A stretch of 64,000 nucleotides of DNA, taken from positions 1 to 64,000 of the forward strand of contig NZ_JACHJK010000015.1 in NCBI RefSeq assembly GCF_014203595.1, in the 5' to 3' direction. The stretch is from Streptomyces echinatus (GTDB taxonomy: Bacteria > Actinomycetota > Actinomycetes > Streptomycetales > Streptomycetaceae). Numbering within the stretch: position 1 is the stretch's first letter; every line of letters begins with the position of its first letter. This document shows, piece after piece, positions 58,472 to 64,000 of this stretch. Below the pieces are notes generated by a model. The model made no database searches, had not been told where the DNA came from, and was given only the letters and a program-made list of their open reading frames with translations. The translations under genes were made by a program, and so were the position numbers.

Positions 58472-59356
58472 ATGGCTCGTGCACACACCTCGGTCCGTCG
58501 TCGCGCCGGCGTCCTGGCGACGGCCACGGCGGCGGCCCTGGCCCTCACGGGCACCGCGACCGCGTCGGCCGGGCCTCCGGGGTCGGCCGAGCCTCCGCTG
58601 TCGGGCGAAGCTCCGGGGTCCGCGGTGACCCGGCCGTTCTGGCCGACCGGACCGATGGAGCAGGCCGGGCCGACGGTACCCGCCGGGCTGCTGCCGGTGC
58701 CGGCCTCGGGCCGGTCCAAGGCGCCCAAGGGGCACGACGTGTCGTCCCACCAGAAGAGCGTGAACTGGGAGGCCGCCCGGGCCGAGGGCGCACGGTTCGT
58801 CTACATCAAGGCGACCGAGTCCACGGACTACCGCAACCCCTACTTCTCCGGGCAGTACACCGGCTCCCGCGCGGCCGGCCTGCTCCGGGGCGCGTACCAC
58901 TTCGCCCGGCCGGACCGGTCCTCCGGCGCGAAGCAGGCCGGGTACTTCGTGCGGCACGGCGGCGGCTGGCGGGCGGACGGCTGGACGCTGCCGCCCGCGC
59001 TCGACATCGAGTACAACCCGTACAGCGCCACGCACAAGTGCTACGGGCTGGGCAAGGCGCGGATGGTCCGCTGGATCCGGTCCTTCAGCGACGAGATCGA
59101 GCGGGAGACCGGCCGCCGCCCGGTGATCTACACGACGACCCAGTGGTGGAAGCAGTGCACCGGCAACAGCCGCGCGTTCTCCTCCAGCCACGCACTGTGG
59201 ATCGCCCGGCACGGCACCTCGCGGCCGGGGGCGCTGCCGGGCGGCTGGCGGTACTGGACGTTCTGGCAGTACGGCACGAGGGGAACGCTGCCGGGTGACC
59301 AGAATCTCTTCAACGGGTCGGTCAGCCGGCTGCGGATCCTCGCGCGGGGCCGGTAG
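58472..59356 (+). CDS. Secreted GH25 lysozyme
   Basis: A 294-residue exported muramidase. The signal peptide includes RRRAGVLATATAAALALTGTA with cleavage near ASA-GP. A Pro/Gly/Ser linker to about residue 85 precedes the GH25 barrel with GHDVSSHQKSVNWEAA (first catalytic Asp), KATESTDYRNPYF, AYHFARPD and PALDIEYNP (catalytic Asp/Glu pair). It cleaves MurNAc-beta-1,4-GlcNAc. The ATG at 58472 follows CGGGGAG. It is divergent from the aldolase gene. Confidence 0.94.
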   Translation: MARAHTSVRRRAGVLATATAAALALTGTATASAGPPGSAEPPLSGEAPGSAVTRPFWPTGPMEQAGPTVPAGLLPVPASGRSKAPKGHDVSSHQKSVNWEAARAEGARFVYIKATESTDYRNPYFSGQYTGSRAAGLLRGAYHFARPDRSSGAKQAGYFVRHGGGWRADGWTLPPALDIEYNPYSATHKCYGLGKARMVRWIRSFSDEIERETGRRPVIYTTTQWWKQCTGNSRAFSSSHALWIARHGTSRPGALPGGWRYWTFWQYGTRGTLPGDQNLFNGSVSRLRILARGR

Positions 59357-59430
59357 CCAAGGGGCGTCTGGGCCGTCGGAGCAAAGCGGAACCCCCAACC
59401 CGCGTTACCGACACTCCCACGCCTGCCTCA

Positions 59431-59471
59431 GTTCATCTTCCGTTCACCCAGGTTGCCTACGTTCATCCAAC
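59431..59471 (+). promoter_or_regulatory. Candidate PHO box upstream of pit
   Basis: There are two adjacent 11-base units, GTTCATCTTCC (59431–59441) and GTTCACCCAGG (59442–59452), and a third GTTCATCCAAC (59461–59471) after an 8-base gap. They match the GTTCACC direct-repeat unit bound by PhoP in Streptomyces. They end 29 bases before the pit start. Confidence 0.7.
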
Positions 59472-59499
59472 CAATGACCTCGAACGATTGCCTGGGTAA

Positions 59500-60744
59500 A
59501 TGGAAAGCTTCTCGCTGATCCTCGCGATTGTGGTGGTAACCGCACTCGCGTTCGATTTCACGAACGGTTTCCACGACACCGCCAACGCGATGGCCACCAC
59601 CATCTCCACAGGCGCCCTGAAGCCCAAGATCGCGGTGGCCATGTCCGCCGTCCTCAATCTTGCGGGCGCCTTCCTCTCCGTGGAGGTCGCGAACACGATC
59701 TCCAAGGGTCTCGTCGACGAGACCGGCATCCGTCCCGAGGTCATCTTCGCCGCCCTGGTCGGCGCGATCCTCTGGAACCTGCTGACCTGGCTGGTCGGCC
59801 TCCCCTCCAGTTCCTCGCACGCCCTGATGGGCGGCCTGGTCGGCGCCACCGTCGCCTCCGCCGGCTTCGGCGCCGTCCACGGTGACGTCCTGGTCACCAA
59901 GGTGCTGCTCCCGGCGGTCGCCGCGCCGCTCGTGGCGGGCCTGGCCTCGATGCTGGCCACCCGCTTCTCCTACGGCATAGCCGGCAAGGCCGAGGGCGAG
60001 GCCACCCGCAAGGGCTACCGCGTCGGCCAGATCGCCTCCGCCGGCCTGGTCTCCCTCGCGCACGGCACCAACGACGCCCAGAAGACGATGGGCATCATCA
60101 CGCTCGCGCTGATCGCGGGCGGCTCGATCGCCCCCGGTTCCAACCCTCCCACCTGGGTGATCCTCTCCGCCGGCCTGGCCATCGCGCTCGGCACCTACAT
60201 CGGCGGCTGGCGCATCATCCGCACCATGGGCACGGGCCTGACCGACCTGGAGCCGCGCCAGGGCTTCGCCGCGCAGACCAGCGCCGCGACCGCCATCCTG
60301 GCCTCGTCCCACCTCGGCTTCTCCCTCTCCACCACGCACGTCGTCTCCGGCTCGGTGATGGGCGCGGGCCTCGGCCGCAAGGGCGGTGTGGTCCGCTGGT
60401 CCACCGCGACCCGCATGGTCGTCGCCTGGCTGCTCACCCTCCCGGCCGCCGCGCTGGTCGGCGCGGGCGCGGAGTCGGTCACCGACCTGGGTGACTGGGG
60501 CACCGCCGTCGTCGCCGTCTTCCTGATCGCCTCGAGCGCCGCGATCTGGAAGATCTCCCGCCGCGAGGTCGTCGACCACACCAACGTCGTCGCCGAGAAC
60601 GCGGAGCCGGCCGGTGTCGTCACCACCGCCATCGCCGCCGTGACGCCGCCGCCCACGGGCACGGTCACCGAGGGCCTCACGGCCACGATCCCCGCACCGG
60701 CCGCCGAGCCGGCCTCCGCCACCCCGCCGGCCGCCACGGTCTGA
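59500..60744 (+). CDS. pit: PiT-family inorganic phosphate transporter
   Basis: A 414-residue low-affinity phosphate/metal-phosphate permease with two homologous halves. The N-half signature is FDFTNGFHDTANAMATTIST and the C-half signature is LAHGTNDAQKTMGIITLAL. There are about ten helices and an Ala/Pro/Thr-rich hydrophilic tail. In S. coelicolor the equivalent (pitH2) is known as a PhoP-regulated transporter, which fits the PHO box. The ATG at 59500 has no visible ribosome site, so leaderless or near-leaderless translation is possible. Confidence 0.94.
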   Translation: MESFSLILAIVVVTALAFDFTNGFHDTANAMATTISTGALKPKIAVAMSAVLNLAGAFLSVEVANTISKGLVDETGIRPEVIFAALVGAILWNLLTWLVGLPSSSSHALMGGLVGATVASAGFGAVHGDVLVTKVLLPAVAAPLVAGLASMLATRFSYGIAGKAEGEATRKGYRVGQIASAGLVSLAHGTNDAQKTMGIITLALIAGGSIAPGSNPPTWVILSAGLAIALGTYIGGWRIIRTMGTGLTDLEPRQGFAAQTSAATAILASSHLGFSLSTTHVVSGSVMGAGLGRKGGVVRWSTATRMVVAWLLTLPAAALVGAGAESVTDLGDWGTAVVAVFLIASSAAIWKISRREVVDHTNVVAENAEPAGVVTTAIAAVTPPPTGTVTEGLTATIPAPAAEPASATPPAATV

Positions 60745-60777
60745 CGCCGGCCCCCGGTTACCGAAAGAAGCATCCCC

Positions 60778-61005
60778 ATGAAGATCGACTGGGCGGCCAT
60801 CGGCTCCGTCTTCGGCGTCAGCCTCGTGTTCACGGTGGGCCTGGTGGCCCTGTTCACCCTCGGCGTCAACGGTCTGGCCCGGCGCGAGAAGGCCGCGGCC
60901 GAGGGCGGCTCCGCCGGCCTCGCCGTCACCGGCGCCTACGTCTGCTTCGCCGCCTGCGCGGCGGCGGTGGCGTACGGCATCTACCTGATCGTGGCCAAGC
61001 CCTGA
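60778..61005 (+). CDS. Small two-helix membrane protein after pit
   Basis: A 75-residue protein with helices at about 8–30 (IGSVFGVSLVFTVGLVALFTLGV) and 48–70 (AVTGAYVCFAACAAAVAYGIYLI), joined by a short basic/acidic loop ARREKAAAEGG. It lies 33 bases downstream of pit, with GAAAGAAG upstream, so it is co-transcribed and may be an accessory of the phosphate transporter. No named family is recognised. Confidence 0.85.
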   Translation: MKIDWAAIGSVFGVSLVFTVGLVALFTLGVNGLARREKAAAEGGSAGLAVTGAYVCFAACAAAVAYGIYLIVAKP

Positions 61006-61069
61006 CCTGCCGTTGAGCGGGGCGCGGGCCCGGCCCAGGCCGTGGCCGCGCCCCGGCCGCACATCTTTG

Positions 61070-61102
61070 AGGCTCCCCTCCGGTTGCTCCGGAGGGGAGC
61101 CT
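61070..61102 (+). terminator. Terminator of the pit operon
   Basis: AGGCTCCCCTCCGG (61070–61083) pairs perfectly with CCGGAGGGGAGCCT (61089–61102) across a 5-base loop. Confidence 0.88.
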
Positions 61103-61189
61103 TCGGCATGCCCGCACGCCCCGTGATGTGGGGATCGGCACACTCTCCCTCCGCAGGTCAACGGCAAGTTGACGGCCCTTCCGGGCGCA

Positions 61190-61342
61190 TGGTGGACTGC
61201 CCACGCCATGTACGGCGGCAAGAGAGGAAGCCGGTGCGAATCCGGCGCGGTCCCGCCACTGTGACCGGGGAAGAACCCCCGGGAGCCAGGAACTCTCACC
61301 GCCGAATCACGTCGAACCAGGGCGCGGACACCCTGAGTGAGG
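61190..61342 (+). promoter_or_regulatory. Cobalamin riboswitch
   Basis: A cobalamin aptamer with GAAGCCGGTGCGAATCCGGC (from 61227), the GCGGTCCCGCCACTGTGA core and the B12 box AGCCAGGA (61284–61291). Downstream, CTCAC (61295–61299) can pair with GTGAG (61337–61341), next to the ribosome site of the leader ORF, which suggests translational shut-off when adenosylcobalamin is bound. It controls the cobD–cobQ–cobN operon. Outer stem limits are approximate. Confidence 0.93.
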
Positions 61343-61354
61343 ACACCGATCGCC

Positions 61355-61411
61355 ATGCCCGGCTGCCGAAGGACCAGTACCAGGACCGCTCCTGTGCCCA
61401 CGGCCGGCTGA
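61355..61411 (+). CDS. Short leader ORF between riboswitch and cobD
   Basis: An 18-codon ORF, MPGCRRTSTRTAPVPTAG, starts 12 bases after a GAGG site and ends four bases before the cobD ATG. cobD itself lacks a good ribosome site, so reinitiation after this peptide is plausible, passing riboswitch control to cobD. It was read directly from the sequence; there is no independent proof of translation. Confidence 0.5.
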   Translation: MPGCRRTSTRTAPVPTAG

Positions 61412-61415
61412 GCCG

Positions 61416-62360
61416 ATGGGTGCCGATCGCACATACGCGTACGGTGCCGCCGCCGGCGTTCTCGGTGACCTGCTCCTCGGCGATCCCCGCCGCGGGCATC
61501 CGGTCGCCGTTTTCGGCCGGGCGGCCGGAGCCGTGGAAGGCGCCTTGTGGCGCGACCACCGCGGCTGGGGCGCCCTGCACACGACTGTGTGCGCCGGCGG
61601 CGCCGTCGCTCTCGGCGCGCTGGCCGCACGTGCCGTACGCCCCTCCCGTTCCGCTTCCGTCGCGCTGACCGCCACCGCCGTCTGGGCCGTCGTCGGCGGC
61701 ACCTCGCTGGCCCGGGAGGCCCTTACCGTCACACGCGCCCTGGAGGCCGGGGACATCGAGGCCGCCCGGGCCCGGCTGCCCCATCTGTGCGGCCGGGACC
61801 CGCAGGCGCTGGACGCCGACGGGATCGCTCGGGCCGTGGTCGAGTCGGTCGCCGAGAACACCTCCGACGCCGTGGTCGGCGCCCTCGTCTGGGGCGCCGT
61901 GGCCGGAGTCCCCGGACTCCTCGGGTTCCGGGCGGTCAACACCCTGGACGCCATGGTGGGTCACAAGTCGCCGCGCCACCGGCGCTTCGGCTGGGCCTCC
62001 GCCCGCCTCGACGACGTCGCCGGCTGGCCGGGCGCCCGGCTGACCGCCGTACTCGCCGCCGTGGCCGGACCCGATCCGCGCGGCGCCCTGCGCGCCTGGA
62101 AGGCCGACGCCCGCAGGCACCCCAGCCCCAACGCCGGGCCCGTTGAGGCCTCCTTCGCCGGTGCCCTCGGCGTCCGGCTGGGCGGGACGCTCTCCTACGG
62201 CGGCCGGGTCGAACACCGGCCCGTGCTCAACGGCGCCTCCGGACGGCCGGTCCGGGTCACCGACATCGACCGGGCCGTACGGCTCTCCCGCCGGGTCGGG
62301 CTGCTCGCGCTCGGCACCACGGTCGCCGCCCGCGCACTCCTGAAGGGACGTGGCAAGTGA
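61416..62360 (+). CDS. cobD: Adenosylcobinamide-phosphate synthase (CobD/CbiB)
   Basis: A 314-residue membrane enzyme that attaches the aminopropanol arm to adenosylcobyric acid. It has GVLGDLLLGDPRRGHPVAVFGR at the start, VESVAENTSDAVVGALVWGA in the middle (the conserved SVAENxxD block), VNTLDAMVGHKSPRHRRFGWASARLDD and a C-terminal helix. The ATG at 61416 follows the leader ORF. Its TGA overlaps the GTG of cobQ (GTGA at 62357–62360). It is under the cobalamin riboswitch. Confidence 0.95.
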   Translation: MGADRTYAYGAAAGVLGDLLLGDPRRGHPVAVFGRAAGAVEGALWRDHRGWGALHTTVCAGGAVALGALAARAVRPSRSASVALTATAVWAVVGGTSLAREALTVTRALEAGDIEAARARLPHLCGRDPQALDADGIARAVVESVAENTSDAVVGALVWGAVAGVPGLLGFRAVNTLDAMVGHKSPRHRRFGWASARLDDVAGWPGARLTAVLAAVAGPDPRGALRAWKADARRHPSPNAGPVEASFAGALGVRLGGTLSYGGRVEHRPVLNGASGRPVRVTDIDRAVRLSRRVGLLALGTTVAARALLKGRGK

Positions 62361-63865
62361 ACGGTGGTCTGCTCGTCGCCGGCACCACCTCCGACGCCGG
62401 CAAGAGCGTCGTGACGGCCGGCATCTGCCGCTGGCTGGTGCGCCAGGGCGTGAAGGTCGCGCCGTTCAAGGCGCAGAACATGTCCCTCAACTCCTTCGTC
62501 ACACGGGAGGGCGCGGAGATCGGCCGGGCGCAGGCCATGCAGGCCCAGGCGTGCCGGATCGAGCCGACCGCGCTGATGAACCCGGTGCTGCTCAAGCCCG
62601 GTGGCGAACAGAGCAGCCAGGTCGTGCTGCTGGGCAAGCCGGTGGGCGAGATGAGCGCGCGGGGGTACCACGGCGGGCGCCAGCAGCGGCTGCTCGGCAC
62701 GGTGCTGGACTGCCTGGCCGAGTTGCGGGGCACGTATGACGCGGTGATCTGTGAGGGGGCGGGAAGTCCGGCCGAGATCAATCTGCGCCGGACCGACATC
62801 GTCAACATGGGCATCGCGCGGGGTGCGCGGCTGCCCGTCCTCGTGGTCGGCGACATCGACCGCGGGGGCGTCTTCGCCTCGTTCTTCGGGACCGTGGCCC
62901 TGCTCTCCCGGGAGGACCAGGAACTGGTCGCCGGTTTCCTGGTGAACAAGTTCCGCGGGGACGTCTCCCTGCTGGAGCCCGGCCTGGACATGCTGCACGG
63001 GCTCACCGGGCGGCACACGTACGGAGTGCTCCCCTTCCGGCACGGGCTCGGCATCGACGAGGAGGACGGACTGCGCGTCTCGCTGCGCGGCACGGTCCGG
63101 GAGTCCACCGTGGCGCCCCCGGTCGGCGAGGACGTGCTGCGGGTCGCCGTGTGCGCGATCCCGCTCATGTCCAACTTCACGGACGTGGACGCGCTGGCCG
63201 CCGAACCGGGGGTCGTGGTGCGGTTCGCGGACCGCCCGGAGGAGCTGGCGGACGCCGACCTCGTGGTGGTCCCGGGCACCCGCGGGACCGTACGGGCCCT
63301 GGAGTGGCTGCGCGAACGCGGGCTGGCGCAGGCGCTGGTACGGCGGGCCGCCGAAGGACGTCCGGTCCTCGGCATCTGCGGCGGCTTCCAGATCCTCGGC
63401 GAGCACATCGAGGACGAGGTCGAGTCGCGCGCCGGCGCGGTCGACGGGCTCGGGATGCTGCCCGTGCGGGTGCGGTTCGCCCGCGAGAAGACCCTCACCC
63501 GGCCGAGCGGGGAAGCCCTCGGCGAGCGGGTCGACGGCTACGAGATCCACCACGGGGTGGCCACCGTCGAAAGCGGCGAACCCTTCCTGGACGGCTGCCG
63601 GGCCGGCCAGACCTGGGGCACCCACTGGCACGGTTCGCTGGAGTCGGACGGTTTCCGGCGGGCCTTCCTGCGCGAGGTGGCCGCCGCCGCGGGCCGCCGC
63701 TTCGTGCCCGCGCCGGACACCTCCTTCGCCGCGCTGCGCGAGGAGCAGCTCGACCGGCTCGGCGACCTGATCGAACAGCACGCGGACACGGACGCGCTCT
63801 GGCGGCTCATCGAGTCGGGCGCGCCGCAAGGACTGCCTTTCATTCCACCGGGAGCGCCCGCATGA
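62357..63865 (+). CDS. cobQ: Adenosylcobyric acid synthase (CobQ/CbiP)
   Basis: A 502-residue amidotransferase that amidates four side chains of adenosylcobyrinic acid diamide. The N-terminal dethiobiotin-synthetase-like domain has VAGTTSDAGKSVVTAGICRWL and APFKAQNMSLNSFVT. The C-terminal class I glutamine amidotransferase domain has GTRGTVRALEWL, nucleophile Cys in VLGICGGFQILG and His in YEIHHGVA. The length is typical. It overlaps cobD by GTGA and cobN by ATGA, so the three genes are translationally linked. Confidence 0.96.
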   Translation: MNGGLLVAGTTSDAGKSVVTAGICRWLVRQGVKVAPFKAQNMSLNSFVTREGAEIGRAQAMQAQACRIEPTALMNPVLLKPGGEQSSQVVLLGKPVGEMSARGYHGGRQQRLLGTVLDCLAELRGTYDAVICEGAGSPAEINLRRTDIVNMGIARGARLPVLVVGDIDRGGVFASFFGTVALLSREDQELVAGFLVNKFRGDVSLLEPGLDMLHGLTGRHTYGVLPFRHGLGIDEEDGLRVSLRGTVRESTVAPPVGEDVLRVAVCAIPLMSNFTDVDALAAEPGVVVRFADRPEELADADLVVVPGTRGTVRALEWLRERGLAQALVRRAAEGRPVLGICGGFQILGEHIEDEVESRAGAVDGLGMLPVRVRFAREKTLTRPSGEALGERVDGYEIHHGVATVESGEPFLDGCRAGQTWGTHWHGSLESDGFRRAFLREVAAAAGRRFVPAPDTSFAALREEQLDRLGDLIEQHADTDALWRLIESGAPQGLPFIPPGAPA

Positions 63866-64000
63866 GCACAGTGTTGTTGTTGTCGACCGCCGACACGGAT
63901 CTGCTGGCGGCCCGGGCCTCCGGCGCCGGGTACCGCATCGGCAACCCCACCCGGGTCGACGTCGCCGGGGAGCTGCCGGGCCTGATCGAGGGCGCGGACC
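63862..64000 (+). CDS. cobN: Cobaltochelatase subunit CobN (5' part, runs off the window)
   Basis: The first 46 codons of the next gene begin MSTVLLLSTADTDLLAARAS, followed by GYRIGNPTRVDVAGELPGLI, the usual N-terminus of actinobacterial CobN. CobN is the large subunit that inserts cobalt into hydrogenobyrinic acid diamide. The ATG at 63862 overlaps the cobQ stop. The gene is incomplete here because the sequence ends. Confidence 0.85.
   Translation, partial: MSTVLLLSTADTDLLAARASGAGYRIGNPTRVDVAGELPGLIEGAD

Overview
The window is high-GC actinobacterial DNA. Gene content and gene order point to Streptomyces: a chaplin (chpE), a Spo0M-like protein, a streptophobe-family membrane protein, the small GATC-binding nucleoid protein gbn, an InhA-type enoyl reductase next to fabG, and many GTG/TTG starts with GGAGG-type ribosome sites. 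From memory, the order glycosylase–spo0M…chpE…fabI/fabG–tldD/tldE–tyrS…moaA…dnaQ-like…gbn…pit–cobD/cobQ resembles the Streptomyces coelicolor core chromosome around SCO1790–SCO1848. I could not check this by alignment. I saw no insertion sequences, prophage, CRISPR arrays or tRNA genes.

Layout. 1–411: upstream leader and promoters of an rRNA operon that runs leftwards out of the window (minus strand), starting at the stop codon of a 3-methyladenine glycosylase gene. 0.4–6.6 kb: Spo0M, a PEBP protein, an HNH nuclease, an SPFH/NfeD pair and an orphan ABC ATPase. 6.7–9.9 kb: chaplin chpE, a GAF sensor kinase/NarL-type regulator pair and an SDR. 9.9–11.0 kb: a QueA-like gene broken by a one-base frameshift. 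11.0–19.8 kb: a secreted lytic transglycosylase with an AT-rich regulatory leader, a double-FHA ABC transporter, a streptophobe protein, serB, sixA and two tiny membrane proteins. 19.8–24 kb: MFS exporter/GntR divergent pair and fabG–fabI. 24–34.9 kb: TldD/TldE, TyrS, small membrane proteins, MoaA, a DUF485/solute symporter operon and a subtilisin.

34.9–43.4 kb is the most accessory-looking part. It has a CoA-transferase gene preceded by an AT-rich 18-bp inverted repeat, a zinc alcohol dehydrogenase and a VIT1-type transporter. It also has a four-gene minus-strand operon (acetoacetate-decarboxylase-like, SDR and two paralogous amidohydrolases) diverging from a TetR regulator across a perfect 17-bp palindrome. 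This looks like an uncharacterised inducible catabolic pathway and is my best candidate for an undescribed system.

43.7–54.6 kb: a DEDDh exonuclease with a BRCT-like tail, a LIM-like zinc protein, SURF1, a GH15 glucoamylase, an SDR with an altered active site, a crotonase, gbn (beside a dense cluster of GATC sites), an ABC-F ATPase, a proline-rich membrane-anchored propeller protein, a zinc peptidase and a glyoxalase-fold protein. 54.6–59.4 kb: a conserved hypothetical, an alpha/beta hydrolase coupled to a class II aldolase, and a secreted GH25 lysozyme. 59.4–61.0 kb: a PiT phosphate transporter under a candidate PHO box. 61.2–64.0 kb: a cobalamin riboswitch driving a coupled leader peptide–cobD–cobQ–cobN operon that runs off the right edge.
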